NCBI GenBank assembly: GCA_020853575.1
Contig: JADYYP010000075.1
Coordinates: 123,210 to 187,209 of the forward strand
Direction of reading: 5' to 3'
Origin: Planctomycetota bacterium
Lineage (GTDB): Bacteria; Planctomycetota; UBA1135; GCA-002686595
DNA: 64,000 bases
Shown: piece by piece, positions 26,585 through 34,808 of the stretch
Layout of the letters: each line of letters starts with the position of its first letter
How positions within the stretch are numbered: the first letter of the stretch is position 1
Translations under genes and position numbers: made by a program
The notes under the pieces: generated by a model
Databases searched by the model: none
Seen by the model: only the letters and a program-made list of their open reading frames with translations
What the model was told of the DNA's origin: nothing

Positions 26585-27508
26585 ATGAGCGAAGCAGGCA
26601 CGGGCCGCATCTCGACCCGCGGATTGACGCGCCGCTTTGGCGCCAAGCTGGCCCTTGCGCCGACCGACCTCGAGCTCGAACCCGGATGCGTCACGGGCCT
26701 GCTCGGCCCCAACGGAAGCGGCAAGAGCACGCTGATGCGCATGCTGATCGGGCTCGTGCCGCCGAGCGGCGGAAGCGCGAGCGTCGATGGAGTCGCGCTG
26801 TCTGGCGACGGCACCGCGATTCGCGAGCGCTGCACCTACGCTCCCGGGGAAATCGCCTTGTATGGCGAGCTCGATGGCGCGGAGCACCTCGATTGGTTCC
26901 TGCGCGGTCGCACACCCGCCGCCCGCCGCCGTGCTCGCGAGATCGCGACCAGCTTCGAGCTCCCGCTGGACAAGCGCGTGCACACCTACAGTCACGGCAT
27001 GAAGCGCCAGCTGATGTTCTCGGCCGCGATGGCTCCCGACGTGCGCGTGCGCATCCTCGACGAACCTTCGGAGGGGCTCGACCCCAACAAGCGCAGCACG
27101 ATGATCCAGCGAATCCAGGACGACGTGGCGCGCGGCACCACGATCCTGCTCTCTTCTCACCACCTGGGAGAGGTCGACCGGGTGTGTGACACGTTCGTCT
27201 TCCTCAGCGCAGGTAGGACAGTCGCCATCGAGCGCGCGGCGGACATCGCGCGGCGTGCGACCCGCCTGGTGAGATTGGAATTCGCGAATGCGAACGCGCT
27301 CGCCGAACCCCTGCCGACGCTCGCTCACGCCCAGCTCACGCTGCGCGGAGCGACGCTGCTCGCGGAGCTCCGCTGCGACGATCCGCGCGCATTCCTCGCT
27401 GAATGGGCGGCGCGGCGCGACCTGCCGGCGCCGCGCTCGATCGAGTACGGAAAGACGTCGCTCGGCGACCTGTACCGCTCGCTCTACGGCGTCGAGGAGG
27501 CCTGCTGA
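26585..27508 (+). CDS. ABC transporter ATP-binding protein
   Basis: A 307-residue ATPase with Walker A GPNGSGKST (41-49), a degenerate signature YSHGMKRQ, Walker B VRILDEPSEGLD and the switch SSHH. The C-terminal 90 residues form the accessory domain typical of ABC-2/DrrA exporters. The next gene, a membrane protein, overlaps it by TGATG, so they form one exporter. The cargo is unknown; drug, lipid or polysaccharide exporters share this layout. Confidence 0.92.
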   Translation: MSEAGTGRISTRGLTRRFGAKLALAPTDLELEPGCVTGLLGPNGSGKSTLMRMLIGLVPPSGGSASVDGVALSGDGTAIRERCTYAPGEIALYGELDGAEHLDWFLRGRTPAARRRAREIATSFELPLDKRVHTYSHGMKRQLMFSAAMAPDVRVRILDEPSEGLDPNKRSTMIQRIQDDVARGTTILLSSHHLGEVDRVCDTFVFLSAGRTVAIERAADIARRATRLVRLEFANANALAEPLPTLAHAQLTLRGATLLAELRCDDPRAFLAEWAARRDLPAPRSIEYGKTSLGDLYRSLYGVEEAC

Positions 27509-28269
27509 TGGCGCGCGCGCTGCGTTCGATGCTGTGGCGCGCCGTGGCCTACGCGGTGGTCCTCGAGCTGATGCTGATTCCAGCGATCCTCTACTTCCCG
27601 GAGTTCGAGAAGCACACTCGCCAGCTGCGCGCCATGGCGCCACTTCCGGTGTTGCGCGACATCGTCGACACGCTCGAGGAAGGCGGTGTGTTCGCCTATG
27701 TGACCGGACAGCACTTCTTCAAGGGCTGCAACACCCTCGGCACCGCGGCCGCCGTGCTGCTCGCCGCCGGCGCTGTCGCTGGGGAAGTCCACCGCGGCAC
27801 GTTCGAGATCTGGTTGGCGCGTCCCGTTTCGCGCGTGCGGCTCTTGACCGAGCGCTGGATCCAAGGCGCTCTCGCCGTGACGCTGCCCGTCGTGGCCACC
27901 ACGCTGTCGATCCCCTGGCTCTTGACCAAAGTCGGCTACGCGCTGCCCTACTCTCCGCTGCTGCTGTCCGCGGTGCAGCAGTGCGCGATGCTGCTCGCGA
28001 TCTACAGCACGACGTTCTTCCTGTCGACGCTGGCTCGCGCGCCGATGGGGATCGCCTTCGCGATGTTGGTGTTCACCATCTTCCAGTTCGCGGTGTACTT
28101 GGTCGAGCGCATGACGCACTGGTCACTGTTCCGACTGACCGATGTCGAGCGTTTCCTCGACATCCAGCGCACAGGCGGCTTCGACTGGCGCGCGCTCGGA
28201 CCGCTGGTGTTCGTCACGCTCGCGATGTACGTCGCCTCGCTGGTCTCGTTCGCACGGCGCACACCGTGA
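27508..28269 (+). CDS. ABC-2 type permease
   Basis: A 253-residue membrane protein with about six hydrophobic segments (near 12-30, 75-95, 120-140, 150-170, 180-200, 225-247). Its ATG at 27508 overlaps the TGA of the ATPase gene, indicating coupled translation. The GEVHRGTFEIWLARPVSRVRLL segment is the usual ABC-2 permease loop between helices 2 and 3. It pairs with the preceding ATPase. Confidence 0.88.
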   Translation: MARALRSMLWRAVAYAVVLELMLIPAILYFPEFEKHTRQLRAMAPLPVLRDIVDTLEEGGVFAYVTGQHFFKGCNTLGTAAAVLLAAGAVAGEVHRGTFEIWLARPVSRVRLLTERWIQGALAVTLPVVATTLSIPWLLTKVGYALPYSPLLLSAVQQCAMLLAIYSTTFFLSTLARAPMGIAFAMLVFTIFQFAVYLVERMTHWSLFRLTDVERFLDIQRTGGFDWRALGPLVFVTLAMYVASLVSFARRTP

Positions 28270-28279
28270 CTGGTGCAAC

Positions 28280-28969
28280 TCACGTCAAGCGCGCGAACCA
28301 CGCGCGCAACGCCCAACCGCGGTAGCTCTTGCGCTGGAACTTGGTCGCGTGTGCCGCGAGCGCGCCCACGCGCCGAAAGCTCTCGTCCGCTTCAGCTGCG
28401 TGCCCGCTGGCTTTCAGCAGCTCGCCGCGCCGGAACGCGCTCTCCGGATTGGGGCCGTGGTTGCGGTCGAACACGTCCAGGGCCTCGAGCGCCGCGCTCG
28501 GTGCTCCGCGCCGCGCATGCGCGCGCGCGAGGGCCAGTTGGACGCCTCCGTAGGCGTGCTCCGGATCGAGCTCGGCTGCACGCGCGAGCGCCTCCGCGGC
28601 TTGGGAGTGCGCGCCGGTCTCGAGCAGCGCTTGGCCGTGGCGGTAGTGCCACTCCGCGACCTCGGGCTCTCCGCGCACGGCGCGTTCGAGATGCGGGAGC
28701 GCTCGCGCGAAGCGTCCGTGGCTGGCCAACAGGCTGCCCAGCTTGCCTTGATTGTGAGGGCTCTCGACGTGGCCCAGCGCGCGCAGCGAATTCGCCAACT
28801 TGGCGCGCAAGGTGAGCACCTCGGTCAGCTTGGCCGCGCCCAAAGCCATCAGGATCGCCGCCAGCCAGAATCCGAAGAAGCCATGGAACACGGAACCGAC
28901 CACGGGCACGCCGCGCAGCAGTTGCAAGGCGACGACGGTCACGAACAAGAACCCCAGGAGCCGTAGCAC
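28280..28969 (-). CDS. TPR-containing inner-membrane protein
   Basis: 229 residues from GTG 28969. Two N-terminal membrane segments (LLGFLFVTVVALQLL; FFGFWLAAILMALGAA) precede about four tetratricopeptide repeats (GRFARALPHLERAV; AEWHYRHGQALLETGAHSQAAEALARAAELDPEHA). The GTG is favoured over an upstream TTG at 28987 because a TACAAT hexamer sits exactly six bases before it, as at many other genes in the window. Likely a scaffold for a membrane complex; the partner is unknown. Confidence 0.8.
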   Translation of the reverse strand: MLRLLGFLFVTVVALQLLRGVPVVGSVFHGFFGFWLAAILMALGAAKLTEVLTLRAKLANSLRALGHVESPHNQGKLGSLLASHGRFARALPHLERAVRGEPEVAEWHYRHGQALLETGAHSQAAEALARAAELDPEHAYGGVQLALARAHARRGAPSAALEALDVFDRNHGPNPESAFRRGELLKASGHAAEADESFRRVGALAAHATKFQRKSYRGWALRAWFARLT

Positions 28970-28975
28970 CGGCGC

Positions 28976-28981
28976 ATTGTA
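28976..28981 (-). promoter_or_regulatory. TACAAT -10 element, TPR gene
   Basis: TACAAT on the minus strand, six bases before the GTG at 28969; the closest match to the TATAAT consensus among the start-proximal hexamers here. Confidence 0.5.
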
Positions 28982-29018
28982 GGGCAAACGCCCTCTCGGC
29001 TTGGAGGCGCGCGAACAC

Positions 29019-29024
29019 TACGCT
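29019..29024 (+). promoter_or_regulatory. TAnnnT start-proximal element (lpxB)
   Basis: TACGCT ends nine bases before the ATG at 29034. The surrounding 16 bases CACTACGCTTCCGCGC are identical to those before the M24 gene at 44470. Confidence 0.5.
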
Positions 29025-29033
29025 TCCGCGCCC

Positions 29034-30389
29034 ATGCACGCAGTCCAAGCCGAGACCGGGCCCGAGCCGCGCCGGGCCGTGCGCATGGAGCTCGCTCGCA
29101 CCTTGGCGCGGATGGGTTGGCTCCCGCTTCAAGTGCTCGACTTCCTGTTGCGGCGCAGTGCCTTGCGCGGCGAGCTGCGCGCCGACCTGGAGCTACCCGC
29201 GCGGATCGACCCCGAGCCTCGGGCGGACTTCGACCGAGCTCGCCCGTTGCGCGTGTTCCTGTCGTGCGCCGAGGCCTCGGGGGAAATCCACGCCGTCAAC
29301 TTCGTGCGCGAGCTGCGCGCCGAGGCGCAGCGCCAAGGCGCGCCGGCGCCCAGCGTGAGCGGGTTGGGTGGGCGTCGGTTGGGCGCCGAGGGTGTCGAGT
29401 GCATCGGCGACCCGGTCTCGCGCGCCGTGATGGGCATCCACGGAGTGCGCCAGGCACTGCCCTACTATCTCGAGCTGCTCGAGCGCTGCGCGGAGCACTT
29501 CCGCAGCGAGCGGCCCGAGGTCCTCGTCATGGTCGACTCCCCCGCGTTGCACGTTCCGCTGGGGCGCATCGCCAAGCGCTATGGGATCCCGGTGCTGCAC
29601 TTCGTGACACCGCAACACTGGGCCTGGGCCCCCTGGCGCACCGCCGACTATGCACGCGCCGTCGACCGCGCGCTGACGATCCTGCCCTTCGAACGCGCGT
29701 GGTTCACACGGCGCGGACTCGACGTCGCGTACGTCGGCCACCCGCTGCTCGACCGCCTCGCTGGCCTGCCAGCGAGCCGAGCGCGCGACTCGCTGCGCAT
29801 CGCGCTGCTGCCCGGGAGTCGCGCACGAGTGATCGACCTCAACCTGCCGTGGATGCTCGGAACGCTCGCACGGCTGCGCGAGCGCGATCCGCGGATCGAA
29901 GTCCAAGTCCTGCAGGCTGACGACCAGCACCGTTTTCGCATCGAGGAGCACGTCGCTGGCGCCAACGCGTCGAGTTGGGCGCGCATCGAAGTCGGTGAGC
30001 TACATCACGCGTTGCCCGAGTGCGCACTGGCCTTCGCCGTCTCCGGAACCGTGTTGCTCGATCTGCTCCACCATCGCTTGCCGACGGTTTGCATCTACCG
30101 CGTCCGCTCACGGCGCGAGATCGCCATGTACCGGCATGGCCTGTGCACACCGTACTTCGCCTCGATCAACTTGCTCGCGGCCGGCGAGGTCGTGCCCGAG
30201 TTCTGCTTCCGCGGCGACGGACCGCGCACGCAAGTCGTCGACGCGCTCGAACGACTCCTCTTCGACCGCGGGGAGCGTGCGCGCACACGCCGCGGCCTGG
30301 AGCGCGCGGCGGACCGGCTCGGGCCGCCGGGCGCCTGCCGGCGAGCCGCGATGCACGCCCTGTCCCTCGCACGCAGGGAACCGGCGTGA
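29034..30389 (+). CDS. lpxB: Lipid-A-disaccharide synthase
   Basis: A 451-residue GT19 glycosyltransferase joining UDP-diacylglucosamine and lipid X in lipid A synthesis at the inner membrane. FLSCAEASGEIHAVNFVREL, SGLGGRRLGAEGVE, the VDSPALHVPLGRIAKRYGIPVL block, TPQHWAWAPWR and ALLPGSR with the downstream SGTVLLDLL are LpxB signatures. An extra 60-residue amphipathic N-terminus precedes the fold. Its presence argues for a Gram-negative outer membrane. A TACGCT element precedes the ATG; the sigma factor gene overlaps its stop codon. Confidence 0.93.
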   Translation: MHAVQAETGPEPRRAVRMELARTLARMGWLPLQVLDFLLRRSALRGELRADLELPARIDPEPRADFDRARPLRVFLSCAEASGEIHAVNFVRELRAEAQRQGAPAPSVSGLGGRRLGAEGVECIGDPVSRAVMGIHGVRQALPYYLELLERCAEHFRSERPEVLVMVDSPALHVPLGRIAKRYGIPVLHFVTPQHWAWAPWRTADYARAVDRALTILPFERAWFTRRGLDVAYVGHPLLDRLAGLPASRARDSLRIALLPGSRARVIDLNLPWMLGTLARLRERDPRIEVQVLQADDQHRFRIEEHVAGANASSWARIEVGELHHALPECALAFAVSGTVLLDLLHHRLPTVCIYRVRSRREIAMYRHGLCTPYFASINLLAAGEVVPEFCFRGDGPRTQVVDALERLLFDRGERARTRRGLERAADRLGPPGACRRAAMHALSLARREPA

Positions 30390-31075
30390 GCTCGCACCCC
30401 GATTCCGCTGGCGAGCTGCCGCTCGAGGCCGTGAATACGGCCGCACAGGCGCCGTACGGCAGCTCCCCGATGCAGGCGGAGACCACGCGCTTGATGCTCC
30501 TGGCCAAACACGGCGACCGCGAAGCCTTCGATCATCTGTCGCAGCAGGTGCGCTCGCTCGCCTTCCGCGTCGCGCAGTCCCTGGTGGGATCGCGCGACGA
30601 TGCGCTGGAGCTCTCGCAAGAAGCCCTGCTCAAGACCTACCGCGCCCGCGAGACGTTCCGCGACGGCGAGCCGTTCCTGCCGTGGTTCCAGCGCATCGTG
30701 CGCAACACCTGCTACTCGTGGATGCGGCGCAACGGCAAGCTGCGGCAGACTTCGCTCTCGCCGCGCCACGGCGATGCGAACGCCGACCTGGAGGACGATT
30801 GGGAGCTCGCCGACCCCGACGCGCTCAGCCCGGAGGTGCCGCTGATCCAGGGTGAGCGCGCCAAGGTGTTCTGGTCGGCCTTCGGGAAGCTCGGCGCCAA
30901 GGACCGCGAGATCCTGGCGCTGCGGCACTTTCGCGAGCTGAGCTACCAGGAGATCGCCGACATCGTGGAGATTCCGATCGGGACCGTGATGTCCAGGCTG
31001 TTCCACGCGCGCCGCCGACTGCGGGAGGGGCTGGGCAACGCGCTCGACGAGGAACTCGGGACGGAACATGCCTAG
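30386..31075 (+). CDS. ECF-type RNA polymerase sigma factor
   Basis: 229 residues from GTG 30386, which overlaps the lpxB stop as GTGA; an internal ATG at 30470 is an alternative start. Sigma-2 region: AFDHLSQQVRSLAFRVAQSLVGSRDDALELSQEALLKTYR. Sigma-4 region: LGAKDREILALRHFRELSYQEIADIVEIPIGTVMSRLFHARRRLR, with a helix-turn-helix. The acidic linker between them is about 45 residues. The next gene has anti-sigma features, so this is a sigma/anti-sigma pair, coupled translationally to lpxB. Confidence 0.93.
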   Translation: MSSHPDSAGELPLEAVNTAAQAPYGSSPMQAETTRLMLLAKHGDREAFDHLSQQVRSLAFRVAQSLVGSRDDALELSQEALLKTYRARETFRDGEPFLPWFQRIVRNTCYSWMRRNGKLRQTSLSPRHGDANADLEDDWELADPDALSPEVPLIQGERAKVFWSAFGKLGAKDREILALRHFRELSYQEIADIVEIPIGTVMSRLFHARRRLREGLGNALDEELGTEHA

Positions 31076-31084
31076 GAGGCGCCC

Positions 31085-31531
31085 ATGACACCGAGCCACC
31101 GAGAACCGACGCACGAAGAGCTGCTCGCCATGGCCTATGCGGACGGCGAGCTCGCCCCCGCGGAGCGCCGCGAATTCGAGCGCCTGCTCGAATCCCGTGC
31201 CGACTTGCGCCAGGAGGTCGTTCGTCTGCAACGCCTGGCGCTGCTCGCGCGCCAAGCCGCCGGACCAGAGCCGATCGACCTCGAATGGCGGCGCTTGGCG
31301 CTCGACCCCGTGCAGCGCGCCGGCCTGGGCCTGGGATGGAGCCTGCTCCTGTGCGGCGCACTGGCGGGGTTGGGCTCGGCGGGCTACGTGTTGTGGACGT
31401 CCGATGCGCCGCTGTTGCTCAAGCTGTCGGCGAGCTCGGTCGTCGGTGGCTTCGCGCTCCTGCTCGCGCTGGCATTGCGCGCGAGAGCACGGACGCGGAC
31501 CTTCGACCCCTACACAGAGATCCAGCGATGA
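31085..31531 (+). CDS. Putative membrane anti-sigma factor
   Basis: A 148-residue protein with a zf-HC2-like N-terminal helical domain (EELLAMAYADGELAPAERREFERLL) without the zinc cysteines, then two membrane segments (about 82-103 and 113-135). The start has AGGAGG eight bases upstream, the strongest ribosome site in the window. Position directly after an ECF sigma gene supports the anti-sigma role; the inducing signal cannot be read. Confidence 0.75.
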   Translation: MTPSHREPTHEELLAMAYADGELAPAERREFERLLESRADLRQEVVRLQRLALLARQAAGPEPIDLEWRRLALDPVQRAGLGLGWSLLLCGALAGLGSAGYVLWTSDAPLLLKLSASSVVGGFALLLALALRARARTRTFDPYTEIQR

Positions 31532-31842
31532 TCGTAGTGACGACCGACGCCGTTCCGGGCAAGCAGACCTTGCAGACCATCGGCATCGTCCGCGGCAACA
31601 CGGTGCGCGCCGCGCACGCGGGTCACGACATGGCCGCGTGGTTCAAGAACGTGGTCGGCGGCGAGATCGAGGAGTACACCAAGCTGCTCGCAGAGAGCCG
31701 CGAGCAGGCGCTCGACCGCATGATCGCGGAGGCCGCGGCGCGCGGAGCGAACGCAGTGGTCGGAGTGCGCTTCGTCACCAGCGAGATCGCCAGCGGGTGC
31801 GCTGAGCTCCTGGCCTACGGCACGGCTGTCCGAGTGGGCTGA
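31528..31842 (+). CDS. YbjQ/UPF0145 family protein
   Basis: A 104-residue protein matching the YbjQ family: VTTDAVPGKQTLQTIGIVRGNTVRA, ARGANAVVGVRFVTSEI and a final LAYGTAVRV. The fold is a small pentamer-forming beta domain of unknown function. Its ATG overlaps the stop of the anti-sigma gene (ATGA), so it belongs to the lpxB-sigma-anti-sigma operon. Confidence 0.88.
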   Translation: MIVVTTDAVPGKQTLQTIGIVRGNTVRAAHAGHDMAAWFKNVVGGEIEEYTKLLAESREQALDRMIAEAAARGANAVVGVRFVTSEIASGCAELLAYGTAVRVG

Positions 31843-31930
31843 AGCGCTCCACAGGCCCCCTGCCAGCGAAAATCGGGCTCGCGCTCCCCTCGCGCGCCCG
31901 TAGGCCATGAACCCACGTTCGGAGCCGGCG

Positions 31931-31960
31931 TTTGCACGCGCGCGGCGACGCGGATACACC
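31931..31960 (+). promoter_or_regulatory. Possible promoter of the prenyltransferase-like gene
   Basis: TTTGCA (31931-31936), an 18-base spacer and TACACC (31955-31960), about 75 bases before the ATG at 32038. Moderate match to the sigma-70 consensus. Confidence 0.35.
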
Positions 31961-32037
31961 TCGCTCTCTGCGGTCGACTCGCACGCGAGCCGACCTGGAC
32001 CCACTCGGACCGAGCACCACGCTCGGAATCGCGCCTC

Positions 32038-33801
32038 ATGCTGCCCGTCTTCCTGTCTCTCGTGCTCGTCGGAGCCCCTGTAGCCGTTCCGCTGACCGCC
32101 CACTCCGTCGCGCAAGCCCCGGCGACTCAGGAGCTCAACCTCAGCGACCCGATCCGCGCTGCGGTGCGTTGGCTGCGCACGAAGCAAGATCCGGTCACGG
32201 GCGCCTACGACGCGTCGGTGGCCACGACGGCGTTGGCGCTGCGCGCATTCGCGACCTGTCCCGACCGCTACCGCAGCGTCGACGGTCCCTTCGTGCGCAA
32301 GGCGGTCGAGTTCCTGATCTCCAAGCAGGGCGCCGACGGCCTGATCGCCGACGACGCACGCGCCGACAAGGCCCAGCGCGAATCGTCGACGCGAGTCGCG
32401 ATCGAAGCGCTCGTGGCTCTGGGCGACCCCGACTCGAAGGCCGCGCTCGGCAAGGCGCTCGCCGCACTCGGAAGTGAGCAGCCTTCGAGCCGCGATCCAC
32501 GCATTCCGGCCGACGTCACGCCGAAAGACCTGCAGCGCATCGCGCAGCAAATCCTCGCGGAGCAAACGCTCCCCGGGCGTTGGGAGAAGAACGCCTCGAC
32601 GGCCGTGGTGCTGACCGCCGCGAATGTGATCACGCTCTCGGAGATCGAGCGCCTCCTGAAGAAAGCGAGCGGCGCGCCCGCCGTTGCCCCGGCGGATGTC
32701 GTGGCGTTGCCCAAGTTCACCAGCACCGATCGCGCAAGCGCACTGAAAGCGCTGCAGCGCGGGGCGGAGTTCCTTGCGCGAACCAGCGAGGGTGGCAAGT
32801 GGGGCGCGCCGGGCAAGCCGGATGCAGGCTTGACCGCGATGGTGCTGGGCGCGCTGCAATCCGTGCCGACTCCACGTCCCGAAGAGCAGCAGAAGTTGAT
32901 CGACCAAGGACTGGCTTGGCTCGCGACGCTGCAGAAGCCGGACGGCTCGATCCACGACGGCAAGCTCGCCAACTACATCACCTCGGCCTCGATCATGGCG
33001 CTGGCGCGCTCCAACGACGCACGCTGGAAGCCGGTGATCGCCAAGGCCCAGGCGTTCTTGATCACGCTGCAAGCGGACGAGGGCGAGGGCTACAGCGAAG
33101 GCGACATGTACTACGGCGGCATCGGCTATGGATCGAGCGAGCGGCCCGATCTCTCGAACCTCCAGATGGCGCTCGAAGCCCTGGCCAGCTCGGGCCTCGA
33201 GCCCAACGCTCCGACCTACAAGAAGGCGCTGAAGTTCCTGGAGCGTTGCCAGAATCGCTCGGAGTCGAACGACATCAAGATCCAAGACGGCGACGTGCTC
33301 ATCCAGGCCGGCAACGACGGCGGCAGCGGCTATCTGCCCGGTGATTCCAAGGCCGGATTCGTCGAGCTCGCCAGCGGCGTCAAGGTACCGCGCTCCTACG
33401 GCTCGATGACCTATGCACTGCTCAAGTGCATGGTGTTCGCCGGTGTGTCCAAAGACGATCCGCGGCTGAAGGCCGCCTTCGAGTGGGTCAGCGCCAACTA
33501 CACGCTGGACGTCAACCCCGGGTTCGAAACGACCAAGGACCCGGGCGCGCCCTACCAAGGACTCTACTACTACTTCCACACCATGGCTCAGGCCCTGTCG
33601 AACCTGGGCGTGGACACGCTGGTCGATCCCTCGGGCACGAGCCACGCCTGGCGCGCCGAGCTCTGCGGCCGCATGGTCGCGATGCAAAGCAAGGTCGATG
33701 GCTCGTGGACCAACCAGAACGCCCCGCGCTGGATGGAAGGCAATCCGCTCTTGGGCACGGCCTACGCGCTGTTGACGCTCGATGCCGCCATGCCTCGCTG
33801 A
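32038..33801 (+). CDS. Secreted prenyltransferase/squalene-cyclase-like repeat protein
   Basis: A 587-residue protein with a signal peptide (ending near HSVAQA) and an alpha/alpha-toroid of repeated units, each with a Q-x-P/A-D-G-x-W/I turn: TKQDPVTGAYDAS, SKQGADGLIAD, TLQKPDGSIHDG, MQSKVDGSWTNQ. These QW-like repeats define the prenyltransferase/squalene oxidase repeat fold. The catalytic DxDD of true cyclases is absent and export argues against terpene chemistry, so a binding or structural role is likelier. Such proteins are frequent in planctomycetes. Confidence 0.82.
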   Translation: MLPVFLSLVLVGAPVAVPLTAHSVAQAPATQELNLSDPIRAAVRWLRTKQDPVTGAYDASVATTALALRAFATCPDRYRSVDGPFVRKAVEFLISKQGADGLIADDARADKAQRESSTRVAIEALVALGDPDSKAALGKALAALGSEQPSSRDPRIPADVTPKDLQRIAQQILAEQTLPGRWEKNASTAVVLTAANVITLSEIERLLKKASGAPAVAPADVVALPKFTSTDRASALKALQRGAEFLARTSEGGKWGAPGKPDAGLTAMVLGALQSVPTPRPEEQQKLIDQGLAWLATLQKPDGSIHDGKLANYITSASIMALARSNDARWKPVIAKAQAFLITLQADEGEGYSEGDMYYGGIGYGSSERPDLSNLQMALEALASSGLEPNAPTYKKALKFLERCQNRSESNDIKIQDGDVLIQAGNDGGSGYLPGDSKAGFVELASGVKVPRSYGSMTYALLKCMVFAGVSKDDPRLKAAFEWVSANYTLDVNPGFETTKDPGAPYQGLYYYFHTMAQALSNLGVDTLVDPSGTSHAWRAELCGRMVAMQSKVDGSWTNQNAPRWMEGNPLLGTAYALLTLDAAMPR

Positions 33802-33877
33802 GGGCTCGTACCGGGCCCGCTGGGCGGGCGACGCTTGCGACATGTGTCGGAGCTGGCGAGCGCGTCGGCGAGTGCAT

Positions 33878-33883
33878 TAGAGT
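33878..33883 (+). promoter_or_regulatory. TAnnnT start-proximal element (FAH-family gene)
   Basis: TAGAGT ends six bases before the ATG at 33890, the spacing expected for a -10 box of a leaderless transcript. Confidence 0.45.
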
Positions 33884-33889
33884 GCGAGC

Positions 33890-34798
33890 ATGACGAGGAC
33901 CGTCCGTCTGTACCGCGTGCGCATCGACCCGGGCGACGAGCGCGGGTCGCGCCTGGTGCTGACGGTCGACGGCCGGGCGCTCGACCTCACTCGATGGCTG
34001 AAGGATCACGCGCCCACCTCGCCGTCGGACGTGTGCGGGCTGCTCGCCCAGGGCTTCTTCGAAAGCGCCAGCATCGAGCGCGCGTTGCGCACGGGCCACT
34101 GGCTCGAAATCGAGCAGCCGCGTGAGCTCGACCTGCCGATCGAGGCCCGGAGCGTCGGCAAGATCCTGGCGCTCGGCAAGAACTTCCGCGAGCACGCCGC
34201 GGAGTTCGGCGAGGCCGTGCCGGAGCAGCCGCTGTTCTTCAACAAGCTGCCCGAGACGCTGCGCGCCAGCGGAGCGACGGTGAAAGTGCCGCGCTGGTAC
34301 ACCGCTCGCGTCGACCACGAGGTCGAGCTCGCCGTCGTCATCGGACGCGAAGGCTACGAGATCGAGGAGGCGCGCGCTCTGGAGCACGTCGCCGCCTACA
34401 CGGTCGCGAACGACCTCACCGCGCGCACGCTCCAGGGCGACGACCGCGCCCTCAAGTACCCCTGGTTCCGCGCCAAGAACCTCGACGGTTTCTGTCCACT
34501 CGGCCCGTGCCTCGTGCCGCGGGATTTCCTCGACGTTTCCGCGTTGCGCGTGAGCGCGCGGGTGCGCCACCGCGACGGCACGGAGGAGCTGAGGCAGGAC
34601 GCGAGCACGGCCGACCTGATCGTGACCGTTCCCCGCGCTCTCGCTTGGCTGTCGCGCCACCTCACGCTTCGCCCCGGTGACCTGGTCCTGATGGGCACAC
34701 CGGCCGGAGTCGGTGCGCTGGAGCACGGCGACACGGTGGTCTGCGCGGTCGAGCGGATCGGCGAGTTGGTCACCCCCATCGACCGCGGCCAAGCGTGA
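33890..34798 (+). CDS. Fumarylacetoacetate hydrolase family protein
   Basis: A 302-residue enzyme. The FAH barrel begins near residue 90 (ILALGKNFREHAAEFG), with metal ligands E144 and E146 in DHEVELAVVIG and D175 in VANDLTAR, then GTPAGVG near the C-terminus. This family hydrolyses or decarboxylates acylpyruvates. The N-terminal 80 residues are the usual beta-domain. The specific substrate is unknown. It is followed after ten bases by a membrane glycosyltransferase-like gene with no obvious functional link. Confidence 0.9.
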   Translation: MTRTVRLYRVRIDPGDERGSRLVLTVDGRALDLTRWLKDHAPTSPSDVCGLLAQGFFESASIERALRTGHWLEIEQPRELDLPIEARSVGKILALGKNFREHAAEFGEAVPEQPLFFNKLPETLRASGATVKVPRWYTARVDHEVELAVVIGREGYEIEEARALEHVAAYTVANDLTARTLQGDDRALKYPWFRAKNLDGFCPLGPCLVPRDFLDVSALRVSARVRHRDGTEELRQDASTADLIVTVPRALAWLSRHLTLRPGDLVLMGTPAGVGALEHGDTVVCAVERIGELVTPIDRGQA

Positions 34799-34808
34799 CC
34801 TGGCGCCG

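Noticed and set aside
33799..33833. A possible third copy of the stop-codon element after the prenyltransferase-like gene
   Set aside because: CTGAGGGCTCGTACC and GGGCGGGCGACGC resemble pieces of the element, but their order is different and similarity ends there.
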